Source: Apostichopus japonicus (lineage: Eukaryota; Echinodermata; Holothuroidea; Aspidochirotida; Stichopodidae). Taken from it: a stretch of 64,000 nucleotides of DNA. This document shows, one piece after another, positions 12,661 to 26,000 of the stretch. The notes beneath the pieces were generated by a model. It worked only from the letters and a program-made list of their open reading frames with translations. It was not told the DNA's origin and made no database searches. The DNA lies in assembly GCF_037975245.1 (NCBI RefSeq), contig NC_092580.1, forward strand, positions 27,059,501 through 27,123,500. The letters run 5' to 3'. The translations under genes were made by a program, and so were the position numbers. The number at the start of each line of letters is the position of its first letter. The stretch's first letter is position 1.

Positions 12661-15600
12661 TCCTTCCGTTGGTCAATTGGTGCAATGTTTCAATAAAAAC
12701 AAGTCATCAATATATGTATTTTATTTGACATACAGCATCATAAATGAAACAAGGAAATTTGCTTAGCTTTATAACTTTATCCTTATTGGTTTTACAATTA
12801 TCAAATCAAAATAATAAGTCGATTAAATTTTCATCCATAACATATTGCCTGCTTTGTAAACATAAGTCATGTTAAACAAAATAATTGTCTAGTTGTGTAA
12901 TAAGTTACATTTCTCTCAATTTCTCAATTTTCCTCTATCCTTTTTCTACAGTGTACAGCAAAAATTCCCAAGCTATGGGGCATCATCCTAAAAATGTGAA
13001 CTCAAAATGTGTTAACCTGAGATATTCTAACACAAAACTTAGAGGTTGGTGCCTGAAACATTTGGCAAAACATTCTAAACACAAGCAAAATACATCATTT
13101 GAAGCTAACAACAGTTAAAATATATCTACAATTCCAGGTAGATCTGTTTACACTTGTATAACATCTTTTAGATTTTTGCATGTGAGATTTGGAGATCCCA
13201 CGGTGAGACGAAACATAAAACATTCTCACGGTAGAAAAATAACGTTTAGTAATTTTTTTCTTTTTTCAGTTTTTGTTCTGCAGGAGTGCTCGACATCCTC
13301 ACACTAATAGCGGATAGTCCTTATTGAATAAGAATATTTGAGGTACTTAGGGTGTACTACTGCAATGTTAGTAGTAGTATTCCGACAAATAATGGGAAAA
13401 CTAATATACCCAGTCTTGTCTCGGGACTAGGTTAAAAGGATGAGAGCTGTCAGGTATGGCACTGTACCTATATACTCATTGTTTGATTTAGAGTCACTGT
13501 GTGAACTGTAAAAACATACAAATTGTACTAAAAAAAACTGATGAAGTTGGAATGCAAAAGGGTTAAAAATAAGTACTAAAACCAAGTAAAAAAAAACACT
13601 TTCTCTTCACATGGATATTTGTTTCTGTTTTCTCAATAATTTTTCAACTATAAGAAGTCAACATCAAGTCACTGGGAAATGTTAAACCAATAAAAAACTA
13701 AAATAAAAAATTGGTAGTTAACTCACAGCACTGCTTGTATTAATAAATTTCCATAAAATTTTAGAATATCGATTGAATTTAACTTCAATTTCATGACATT
13801 TTTGTGGTTGCTATGAACATACCCTGTTACAGCTGCTTGCCTTTCCTAGGCATTGCATTATGCACGAAAGTGTCGGTAGTACCAATAATTACTTGTTCTA
13901 GTTCTAGTAAAACAACTCAAGATACATACTGTGTTATCTAAAAGAAATCAGAATTGTCAATGCCATTTCCAAGGCTGTCAATTACTGAGGAGGGTATTAT
14001 TAGTTACATTAGTGCATGAGAAGGTACAGCAGTCTCATATTCTAGTTCTTAAGAGAAGTTATGACCTATCTCATGTTCTATTTATTATTTTATTTTTTGG
14101 CATCAATTGTAAATAACAAATGCTTTTGAACCCACAGAACTGACACATAAGTCACATATGACCCTATTCCTATGAGATACCTCTCAGAGTATTGTGTGTC
14201 AATGATGATAAAAAGGATGATTAAACTACCCAGAAAAACATTTGAAATCAACGTGCAGAATTAACGATGAAAACATATCCCATACAGCATTGAAAACAAG
14301 TGGAATGAACACTTGAGATTCAGGAAAACATTTAATGTCAAGGGATAGACTTGATAATCGGGACTGTGACACCTGTCTCTAACAGCAGTGGAAACTAAAG
14401 GAATGAATATGGAAGATTCAACACGTAGTTATCAACATCCTTCGTCTATCTACTTCAGAAATTGTGACGATGTTAACTAAATGTTCCGTCATCTTTGCGA
14501 TTGCCAGCAATCAGCAACATTGTTTATTTTTCAACAATGATCATAACACACACCCATTTTTTTTAAATTGATTTATCAAACCTAAAAATGTGTCTTAAAC
14601 TTGCCCTTAAGTAGAAAGAGCTAACAGGAAGAGATGTGAATATGATGTGAAATATTACTTGTTCAGATACATCCAGTGCTATATATAATGATGATTCAAG
14701 TAGTTGTTCAAAATGGTCACATCATACAGAATTTATAGAACATTTACTGTACTATCATTAATGAATACAGTTTACAAGTTCCTGTACTGCTCAGTACATT
14801 TGACTATTTCAGGCCTCTAATAACCTGTTTGCTTTTATTTAAATTACTGTATATGTGTGCCGCTCACTAAATAAAACTGGATGTGCTGTACTGACGTCCA
14901 GTATCATTTAACCTCTGACCACTTAACATCTTTCAGTTTCCTTGATCTGTCACAGGTCACCAATATTCTCCTCCCTCCTCCCTGCCCCCACAATTCCCCA
15001 CAATTTTAGCATGCTAAAAATAGCCAGATGATCCCCAAAACTGGTGAAGGTGGAATGCAAAGGGTTAAAAACAAGTACTAAAACCAAGAAAATTAAATTT
15101 TCTGGTGAAGTTATATCCCAGGAATTCATAACATTTGCAAAGATAAGATGCTTAGGGCTTCAATTATTTCTTTTGCAAAAGGTGAGCTTGAATCGTACAT
15201 TAAGGCCAGGTATCTTCAAAATCCTGTTGGAGATTTCCAAAGGGTATTTGACTGAAGTACACCCATCAATTTTAAAGAGTTCAAAAGCCCTTCTCATGTC
15301 TTACATAAATATTTTCAAGAATGCTATAATGTTTATAACAAGAGCATACACTAACATACTGAATAAGTCCTTCTCACACTACTTTACAATTCATTTTGCC
15401 AGTCAAATACATAATCTGGTAAATTCTGAGTTGAAATCAAACATTATAGCTGTTTGAAGCATATTTTGAGATGCTCAAGCATCGATATGCAAATATATTC
15501 ACTTCTAAGTAGGCCTTAGAAAGTAATAAAAAATAAAGGAGGTTTAAAAAATTGACAATAGTTGGCAACTGTTTGTCTTTTTAGTATATGGGGGGGGGGG

Positions 15601-15749
15601 GAAAGGGGGGGAGGAGGGTGGAAATACAGATGATCCTTAATTTGCCTTCAAAATCTGATAGTTAACTGAACAAAACTCCCAACCATATTCAATATTGAAA
15701 ATTCCATCCCAGAAAAGCACTTATAAAAGTTTTACTGTTTAAAGTGGCA

Positions 15750-18700
15750 TTATCTAAAACATTCCAGGTCTGTTAAATCTTCTGCTGAAGTAGCATGTAA
15801 TGTAGACTCTTCTGAACATTCAGGAATCTGATCCCATTTCAGGAAGCCTGTTCCTGTAGGGGAAGAAGGAATGAGGCAAACGATTTAGATATCAAATGAA
15901 ATATTTTATTTATATAATATATTTTATAATATTAAATTGAGTCAACTGAAGAAATGGTCAGTACCAATGCCATATCTTACTGTGTACACTATACTCTTGC
16001 ACTGGTCAAGTAAATCATACTTTGCAACATTTATAAAACTATAAAAAGGAAATTATTCCAATATTTGGAAACATTTCGTTGGCAGCAGTTGAAAGGTTGC
16101 ATTTACTTTGCTATCTTTGGAATTATTAGTTTCCACAAAATGGTAACAAGGTTCTTTGCTTTTCATGTAACACTCTTGATATCAAGATAAAAAAGCAAAT
16201 TAATTCTAAGCCTTTGTTTCATGTTCCTCTTCATATATCCATTAGTATTTTGACACATTGATTTGTGAGATAAATATTTGTGTTCTATATGTAAATTATA
16301 TTATGTATCGAGTTTGTGTGAATGGAGTGATGTACTTGCCAGTGAATGACTCAATGTAGGGTCTTATGTTAGCATATATTTTAACAATACTCAAATTTCT
16401 CATATTAGCGTTGTTTTGTTTCATTTGTTGATTTATCATACTTATTAGTTAACAAAGAGGACAAGAGTAAATAACATAATTTTTTTACGAGAGAAGGAGA
16501 GGAAAGAACACCTTATGGGCTTTTAGTACTGTATCTTACTTAGAAAGGTTCCAAGGAAATAAATTTTATAAAAAAGACAGTCCAATCTGCTACAGCAACA
16601 CCCATCCCTTACAATTACTCCCATCTCCCTCGTTATGTTTGTTAACTTTTGTTTAATATAAATTGAAAAAAAACATAAATTACAGTGTCAATGTTGACCT
16701 ATTGTTTCATTACCCAAGCTCAAATTTTCATCTTGCTGGATAACTAAACTATCCTTGCTATGTTAGGTTCCCAAAGTGCAGGAAATCTATAAATTACAAC
16801 TAATGTATATATTGCCAGTGGAATCATATTTATTAAAACTTACCCGTTCTGTCTTCTATTTCTTGTGTTTCTATGGCATTACTATGAAAGATCCACAAGT
16901 GACCATTATGACAGGCTTGTAGGCAAGTTAGACAAGGCACTTCGACATGGTATCCTACTACATTTCCACTGAAAACAAAAACAAATATTAATTGTTACTG
17001 ATAGAAGAAGTTTAGAATTCATAATATTTTATTTTAACTTTCCCACCAACACGCAAGGAAAGTTGAGCTAAATATGTAAGAAAGAAGTTCCAAACATATT
17101 TAGTGAAAATGCTGTACATAAGATTTAGGAAGACAAAATCTGTGGATGGGCTGAACAAACTTCCTTTTTTCTTTCTTTGAATGAAAATGACTTGTATCAA
17201 ACTGTTACAGAGTAATTTGCTTGATCAAATCATATCTGCCTGAATACCTATTGTTATCTAATTTTTGAACTTATAAGAAACACATAAGAAACAGAGGCTT
17301 AATCTTTCCTAGGCTTAATAATAGGCTTAATCCTTCCAAAGTGAAATTATTCAAATAATTGAGAAATCACTCAACTTTATTGCAATAATTGAGTGACATG
17401 TCCAAATTGGTTGGAATCACAATAGGTCACACAATTCTTCTTTTGAAACAGACAAGCCTGATCAATTTTAAATCGATAGCAGAACAAGCTTCAGGTAAAA
17501 ATTGCAGAAGTAATACTAATCAAGCTGATATTTTAATTAGTTATTCCATCCAAGAATGAAATATTTGCATTTTGCACTTTTGTAAAGTTCAGCTTGGATC
17601 AACATGATCAACTCAATTCATTGTTTTTTTTTCCCCACAAAATTTGAATTTTAGTTTCATGATCCAGTAGCTAGATATAATCATGCATTTACAGCATATT
17701 GTTTTACAAGAAGAAAAGGACACAGAATTATGGATTATATTTTTGAAAAGTTTCCTTTCCTTCCACCTCAGACCACAACATTGAAATGGGAAAAACATGC
17801 ATATATGGTTTACGAATTGTAAATGATGCTACTAATATTTTTTTTTACATCTTCAAACTCATTTGAAACTAATTGGCATTTCTAGAACTTACTCTGTAAC
17901 TCAAAATAACACTAAAGATCTATGTTTCAAAGTATGATTTCAGCACTAAAACTGTCATCTTTTACATACTTTGATGAAACTTTAAAATGCTTCACTTACC
18001 ACTGGGTACAGCCCATGTCACGTATTTTACACTGGCACTGTTTTGTTGAATATGTTTCGCCCAATTGACCAACCCTCCTGTAAATAGATAAAAGTTTTGT
18101 TATTGATAAATATTACTTGATTGGGTGCCAAACCTTTAGGACCAAAATGAAAATCACTGTCTTGTAGAATATGTCACTAAAAGTTTCAATCAACACTATT
18201 TGCGAGTAAAAGCATTCCATCACGGTAACACATGGTTTTAATGGAGGACAGTAACATTCTTATATTTACCTTTTTTATTGCAAATAAATTTCTTCAAAAG
18301 ATGTAACTTAAAGGAGCATAATGCGTTTAAGTATCGCCCCCAAAGTGGCACCTGCATACCATTAATTGTGATCTTTTCACTACTCCAAACAGGTACCAAA
18401 CATTTTTTGCACATAAATAGTGTCAAATTCACAAAATTGTCGATTCTATGAAAGGTTCCATCACAGTACTCTCTCTTTCATCAATCGCAGGTTGCTGTTA
18501 TGTAAATGAATGTAGGTGACAATGGAATGCTAAAATTTCCAGATAAATTCAATATGGACCTTTAAAATATCTTGAACCTTTCCTGGTAATATACTATTAA
18601 TCCAGTTATGACTGTTAGTCAACTAGTCTTCTGTCAGTCAGTTATCCTTAATTGCAAGTGTATCAAAAGTAATTAGTTAATCCAAAATTGTGTTCATTAA

Positions 18701-19507
18701 TACAGTATCACATCTCCAAAGGTCTACATTAAGCAGTCATTGCTCTTTTACCTACCTTACATTAAACAGCAAAATGAAGAACAATGCCTATCATCCTTAA
18801 TATTTGCCACAATTTTGTCTATTAGCTTCAATTTGGGGTGACAGCTAAGTTATAAATAAAAAACATGATCCTTTATTTGTTTAATGTTTCTTTTCAGTTT
18901 GTATGTTTATCTCAGCAAACAAAACAATCTTTAGTATTTTTGTTTGGGGGGAAACTAACTGTAGTAAAAAATAATGGTATATAAACAAACTTAAGGTACT
19001 CTAACTTAATATTTGGTAATGTTTGGTCAACTTGATGGACAATGGTGACCAAATGCAAGCAATTGCACACTAAATTTGTAGCATACATGGACGTGTATCA
19101 ATTAACTTGTAACAGCTTTGTAGTGATAAACAAGCTAGGACCCTACAACTTAAGACTTCCCTTAAATTATTATCACAATATGATTAGCCTAATGACGTTC
19201 CGCCATAAAATACTAAGCTGATACCACTAGCATATACGGCCTATAATAAATAGAAACTGTGTGGTCTATTACTAGTACGTGTTAGGCCTACTATGAAAGT
19301 ACACTATGACTAATACTGCCTAGGTCATCCGAAAGCGTTAGTTACACGTTAGTGATAAGCGTACATTCGAACTGGTGCATCCGTTGAGAACAACTCTTGT
19401 TTTGTGTCTGCAAGAAGTACCGCTTTCATTCCACGGTTACAAACAGTACTGCAACAAAACCGACATCGAACTGCAAGGACTGTTTTTTTTCCAAATCCTG
19501 GGTGCAT
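15750..19507 (-). CDS. FAM72A: FAM72 family protein, four exons
   Basis: Vertebrate FAM72A is a small cysteine-rich protein reported to bind and lower nuclear uracil-DNA glycosylase (UNG2). Minus-strand exons are 19507-19365, 18077-18000, 16968-16844 and 15853-15750, all GT-AG and in phase, giving 450 nt and 149 aa, the same length as human FAM72A. Visible marks are CRFCC (residues 15-19), the block GMKAVLLADT (26-35), FSTD (40-43), CQCK (62-65), CTQCGNVVGYHVEVPC (71-86) with a further CLTC/C/H set, NGHLWIFHS (95-103), and a conserved Trp in the C-terminal KWDQIPE block (121-127). The cysteine pairs suggest zinc binding. The start is the first ATG after an in-frame stop. The exon 1 donor is GTACGC, weaker than the others. 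It is divergent from the srGAP gene, about 500 bp away. The symbol follows the human orthologue; invertebrates usually have one copy. Confidence 0.94.
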
Positions 19508-20011
19508 TTTTTTGGCAATTTCTGATACTTCAAGTAATGAAAGTATACAACCTCACGTTAGACTCTTCCTAGAGATGGACGAACACGAAGATTTCTACGT
19601 CTCTGATGTTGTTATGGTCCGGTGATTTAAATAGCTATTAGAATAAATTCAATCTCGTAATTGCAAATAAAAGGATTTCATTGGCAGAGAAAAAAATGAC
19701 GTCAAGTTTTTCCACCGCCTCATGAATGATGAATATTCAGCTACGCATGCGCAATTTACAAGTAGCGCCTCCTTTTTCGTTTGCAACACTGCAGGTGGCT
19801 TAGTCTTTTCACGTTAGCAAATCACTTCCGCGATAAGATGGCGAAAGTCAGTCAATGTACACATCAATGGTAACCCGATCATGGTCAAAAGCTCGATTTG
19901 GAAGGAAAACACATCCCACGAACTGAATGCTTTCTCCAAATTCAAGAACCTCTTCAAAGAAACACATTTGCCTAACTATTCTCAAAAGCCTCGATGTGGT
20001 AGTAGGCTAAT
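19508..20011. promoter_or_regulatory. Bidirectional FAM72/srGAP promoter
   Basis: A 504-bp gap separates the two divergent ATGs. It contains a perfect CRE palindrome TGACGTCA (19697-19704), an NRF1-like TACGCATGCGCA (19742-19753), an ETS-type CACTTCCG (19823-19830) and a YY1-like AAGATGGCG (19835-19843) in the plus orientation. This is a TATA-less set typical of divergent housekeeping or cell-cycle promoters. The YY1-like site usually lies just downstream of a start site, so srGAP transcription may begin near 19820. That position is inference. Upstream ATGs at 19839 and 19881 would lie in the srGAP leader if so. Confidence 0.6.
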
Positions 20012-23000
20012 ATGTCTTCCGACAAGAAACAAGAACAAGCGATTCAGAAAGAATTCGATGGTCAAGTCCGCGGTAAGTATCACACTCAATAATCACAGTG
20101 CCTAACCTGCTTACTTTCGGGCAAAGGCCATCATGTAACTTACAGTATGTGTAAGCCTAAGGTCTGCCACTTAGATTAGCCTAAGCATAACTATGTCGGA
20201 TTTCAGGTAGATCACTCATTAGGACCATTTTATGGGTACTGAATCTAAATATTAGTACCACTAATATTTATCAGTGTCTGTATTCTTCTAATATTATTAG
20301 TGTCTCTATTCTGTGCATGTTTCTGTCCCTTCTGTTACTGTAACATATCATTTAGCCTCTGAAGAACATCCTGCTAGGATCGAAACTTCAGGCCAACTTA
20401 CTTTAACACCTTCTCTTACAGAGGCTTCTTAGTGGATAAGCTAACAGTTTGCTAATAGTTTTATTTTATTTTAATATTTATTATCATTAGTTTGTACCAG
20501 GCCTGGGCTAGCACAAGTGCACTAGCAGAAGCAGCAGTATTTGCACAGCAAGTTTAAAGGGTGTGAAGATTTCGTGCATAATGAAATGTCTCGTGCCGGT
20601 AATCTGACCTTGTTTCGAATGAGGTGTAACAGAAGTGTTAGACACCACCATAGATCCCAGAAAATACACACACAGCTTTCTACCGTCGGTAATTAGACAC
20701 TAGTATACAGTCAATACATACAGCTACGGTCAATACCCACAACACAGTGTACATAGCAGCGATGGGTCTAGATAAAAGATGACAAGGTATCACGTTTCAT
20801 TACTGTCTGCATTTTGTATCGACAAGAAGAAAACTTCACTTGCAAGCAACGGAAAGTTAACTGTTTCAGAGCGCTGCGCAGTCTTCAATGACTGGGGGGG
20901 GGGGGGGGGTCTTCAGTGCCTTTAAGGAATGCAGCCTATATATCAAACTTGTTTTGAAAGAAATGTAGCCTAACATTGTATGTAATTGAACATGAAACTG
21001 TGAGAGGCTGTAGGTCAATAGGTAAATTTTGCTTATTTTATACCAAACTTTGTAATCAAAATTAGCATACTGGATTATCCTACATTCCATGTTAGTTACT
21101 AATGTTTACCTAGGACAACTGGCCCAATGGTTTCCACAGAGTACGAAAGTCATGTAAAATTGGGAGCGCTCTTTTAGTTAGAATTTCATTCAGTAGAAAA
21201 TGTGCACACTCTTGGGATAAAACATTTGTAGTAAAATTGATACCATTTCCAGAACTCATTTCCTGAACCCCCAGATTGTTTGGTTCAATATAATATCAGA
21301 GTAAGTACCTTTCCTCAAGAAATATGTAAACAAGTAAAATAATGTTTTTTTTTCTTTCTGCAATGGGTCTACCCCAAAATGTGTGTTATTTTGTGCAACC
21401 AGTTTTGTATGTGCTTATTCCACTAACTTTGCAGGATTCATAATCCAAATATGTAATGAAAGTCTCTGTGATATGTTTAACATAAATTAAAGGTTAGACT
21501 TTAGTTACAGGGACTTAAATTACTTTTACTGTGGGTATATTTTTACTACAAGGTTGATGCAAAAGTTTGGAATTTGGCAAACTAAATAACATCAGCTACG
21601 TTTATTTGTTCACATCAAATTCAGATTGTATATTAATAAATGCCTCCACACCCCCCCCCCACCCAATATGAAAAATGATAATTGGTTACACCCTTCATTA
21701 CTTTGGAGATACTGAAATAAAATGACATATGGTAAGGGTAGGTCTGTGTACCATCAGACAGACAGTGAGTTTTACTAGCCCTAAGCATAGAGGTAGGGTC
21801 GATCAAAGCTCAGTTCAAATGGAACAAGTTTTTAAATAAAATATCATCAGGAAATTATGTGGAAGGGGTAATAGACTTTATGATAATCTTTAACAAGTTA
21901 GCTCTTGTGTCTAATCTCCTGCCACAAATGTGTTAATCTGTTTTCATTACATCTTAGACATTTAAATGCTTGCTTTAATGTGTATTTCAACTCCCTGTTT
22001 TGACACAGGAAGGCAATGTTCCAGTCTTAGTTCTAATTACTGTGTATATGTGATGAAAGCTCTATGCACATGTATTCAATTTGGTAGACTTAGGTCTGAC
22101 AGTGAAACCAAATCTGTTCCAATTCTGGGAAAGACAGACTGATAATCTAATATGCTCAATGACACTATTTGTGGGGTACTAATTCCTGATGCTCAGCTCG
22201 CTACACAGTTATCTTGTAATAGCTGATAAGCTGCTACATGTCATTTGTTCTGAGGCAACGGTGCATGCATGGAAGAACAGTAGGTATGTTGTACTACAAT
22301 TAAGCAGGCCCCTAAGCTCTGAAGATGTTGCAGTACTACTATTGCATCTCTCAATTTTGAATCCAAGTGAGTTAGTTAGTACTGTAAGTCAGTGGAACTA
22401 CCAAACAATGGACATTTACAGGTCTAGTAGTTTTAATACAGCCATATATGGCAATTTTCATTCAGTGGATTTGACCTTGATTTATAACCAGTCTTTATGA
22501 AATGGCTAAAAATTTCCAATGAAAATTCTTTCACTCAAGTGTTACAAAAGTGTAACCTTTAAAGTTTTGTAACAAAACAGTGAGAATATAGGGAATCACT
22601 TTCTAGTGAACACAGTTAATATGTTAACTGCACACTAATATAAAAGCTTGTAATAAAACCATTATCCTAGAGAGGTTGGAAATACTAAATAACTTACCTT
22701 TTGGAGACTTTTATGTTGGATAGCAAATTAATAGTAACTTTGTCATTGGAAAAGTGAATAATGCATTAAATCAGACTTACAGACAAATAGATGAGAACAG
22801 ATGGATACTCTTATCTACAGGCCTTGGAAGTTGGATTATTTACTGGGTAAATGCCAGTGGATTTAGCTATTTGCCAGTAGGAAAAAAAAAGGTATTGGCA
22901 AGTTTCTCTCAATAGACATTATTAACTTAAATACATAGTAAGTTGGTTACCAATCGCCAGTCAAAGAATAAATTCCATACCGTATATTTAATCCCTGTGT

Positions 23001-26000
23001 TACGACATATTATCAGCGAATGTGAATACTAGGCTACTCTCAAAAGTCTGTAGTAACTGATTTCTGTTACAATTCAAGAATTGCTAGTGAGAACTTGTTC
23101 TTAGCCGTTCCTTCAATTTTGTAGGTATTTGCATTGTTATTAGCACATGGCTATAATTATAAAATTCTAGGCCTGGCCTATTTAATGTACTTTTTTTCAG
23201 TACAGATACAGTAGGCTTGATAGTACTACAATCAATGTTGCCTACACAAAAAAAAAATCATCAACATGGTACATATAGTGGTGCTCTTTTGCACAAAAAG
23301 TGGTGCTCTTTGCACAAATTTGCATCTAAACTTCACAAACATACATTGTAAATAAAGGCCAAACAGGGATTTAATTAAACCCAAACTTTCCATTTAAAAG
23401 TAAGTAGTGTCAGTTGGTGGTGTTTAGAGTAACACATTTTAAAACACAGCAGTGTACTAGTTAATTATATTTGTAAGCAAAGTATTTCCAACCTGTGACA
23501 GTACTAGTCTGTTACATTTATTGATTTCTGTGGTTTATCGATTGTGTTTACTAACAAGCCCTGAAAAGTACAGTGCAAAGGGTGATGGCTGGCATCAATA
23601 TGATAGTGAACTGTCATATTCGCCAACACCTAGTCTGGCAGCAATATTTACTTTAATATGCACAGTTTTAGCAATGCTGAAAAGAGCAAAGAACAGTTTT
23701 ATACATCGTACAAGAAATATCATTTTAAATTTGGGTTAAATTTTGGCGCAATATTTTGGTCTCATACGGGGCCATCTTATTCAAATCTTATTCGAATCTT
23801 ATTCAAAAATGATGATATAACAGAACGTCTGCTACTAAATGTCTTTTTTAATTTCAATGAGCAATAATAAAAAAATGTAGGTAATATGAACTTCTGAGCC
23901 AGGATGCAGGTGTGCAGGTAAATCCATTCTTTTCTCTTTTGAGGGTATGTACAGGGTACATGTATGTCATATGTAAACATTACCGGATGGTGACAAGTAT
24001 TGTTGAGGTCAATTGAACAAAGGGTGTGCCAGAGGTATCAAAGAGCTCTTGATATGGTTTCACCTTTAACTGGGTTGCAATTTAATCATAGGAATGTAGA
24101 CTGTTATAGTAAGTATGAGCTCTTGTGGTAGCTCATAGAGGAAGCTAAATGAAATGCCACAACAACTTTATTTATTTCAGTATATAACAAATTTTATGAT
24201 TGATTATCATTTAGCTGTTTAGTTTGCTGTGTCGATATTTATTTTCTGAAGAGGATAAAAGCAAAACATCGTTGTCAGGGGATAGTAGTGTCCTCCCTCT
24301 TATTTCGAATCATAATCGCTTAATATGTCAGTTATTACTCTCCTTCTGTCTCTTATAAATGGCCAGAGCTAAATATTGACAAGGAAGTTGATTAAGAAAC
24401 TACTTGTAAGAAAGCTATGGTACAGGTAGGTCAGTTTCAAATTACTTAGGTTTGAAAGGTCTGAGCGCTACTATACATGTTGGGAGTGTTGGCAAGGAAG
24501 CGTCTTCGCGAGTCTTGTTGAACCAGTTTCCTGGTCTATTTTCATCTTGATGAAAACTATCCAGACTATGTCTTCTCGTTTTAGAAATAGAACAGGACAC
24601 AATTTCCTCGTCTTCATGCCCATCATGTATATTCAATGGTGAAGCCAAAAGATGGGGCAGTGCAGTGGGGTTCATCTTGACTTGGGAAGTTGGGACCCCA
24701 GTTAAGATTTGAAACAAGAGAAGACAAATTTAATGTTCTTCAAGAAATAGATCACTACAACTAGAATCACATAACAGCCCAACAGAAGTAATACATGTGG
24801 TCCAGAGTTTGACTTTATATTGTTGGACAACAGGAAGAATGGAATAAAAGTCTTAGAAAAGAACATGCATGTATATATGTAACATATCAGTGGCTGAAGG
24901 CTTAAAATCTATACACATCACAATCTTCACACATTTGTGGCAAACAGACTAACAAACTTGGAAAGGTCACTGTACATGGCATTGATTTCATGTTTGAAAG
25001 AGGTTACAAATTATCATCAATGAAAGCATTGGCGTACAAAGCGGGGGGGGGGGGGAGTTGGGCAGACTGCACCCCCAAAAAAATCAGGGTAATAAAAATT
25101 TTGGCACCCTCAGGAGAGAAAGTGAAATTCAATTTAAACTTTAAAACAAATATTGCAAAGGCTTTTTTCACCGTCGCTCCCCCGAGTTTTGTTGGATTCT
25201 GGCCTGAATTGTTCTCGAATTCCCCCCAGATCATTCCCGATGTTTGCTCACAATGTTGCCGAATCTAGCCGGAATCGTTCCAGATTCTCGTCCAATTCTC
25301 ATCCGAAACGTCAAAGACTCTTGCCTGAATATTTCGACACATAATGTTAAACATCCAGAGATAAAAAGATTGCCAGCCTTTTTAGATCCCAATATTTTAG
25401 GGGCCCCACAATTCAAAAGATTAGTCAAAAATTTGCCCAGACTTGGGACCCTTTTTGACGGTAATCTTTTCTTCAAACAGCATTGTTTAAAGGCCCTCCA
25501 GACTGCCCATTTTATAATATACTAGCTCCCATCCCCTGCATGGGGTGACATAGGAAGGATCTGCCTCTGGTGCCAATTATTCTAGATTTTATAATGACAA
25601 AGTTGTAACAACTTACAGACAGATTACCTATGCATGCGTAATATTTATGAAAGGGTTCGTTACTGATGATAAATTATTGAAAATTGGCAAACCCCTGTCC
25701 TTGTTTCTATCGCTGCTGTGTGTATTCTGTGGAAGCACTCAACTTAATTGATTTTACTAATGAAATCACTCTTTTTCACGCTTTGTTCAACCATGGAGCT
25801 ATAAACACCGGGGAGTCACTTTCTAAATTAGATGACATTTAAGTAATAAATTGTTGTAATTCACAGGCATTTATGTACAGCAAGCAGAATCATAGAGTCT
25901 AATGAAACGAGGCTGTTGTTGATCTTCTCCCAATATCAGTAACTCTTTATTGTCCCTTTAAATTTCATTTGAATGAGAAAAGGTACACAAATTGTATGCA

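Larger units (their letters stand above)
8363..15749. other. Tail-to-tail intergenic region between RXYLT1 and FAM72
   Basis: About 7.4 kb with no gene I can support. It must contain the 3' UTRs of RXYLT1 (plus) and FAM72 (minus). Several AATAAA or ATTAAA motifs occur but none is decisive. Contents noted: a TTAA-flanked MITE at 11991-12237, a 71-bp tandem duplication at 12523-12660, a 56-bp dispersed direct repeat at 13535-13590 and 15037-15090, and a G-run at 15591-15620. A 137-aa AT-rich open frame at 15044-15457 has no recognisable domain. Confidence 0.6.

Noticed and set aside
15044-15457. 137-aa plus-strand frame downstream of FAM72
   Set aside because: AT-rich, Ile/Leu/Lys/Ser-heavy, no recognisable domain or splice context; part of it is a dispersed repeat also seen at 13535.
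22189-22500. 103-aa plus-strand frame in srGAP intron 1
   Set aside because: No homology recognised, no splice partner that keeps the srGAP frame, and codon use like the surrounding AT-rich DNA.
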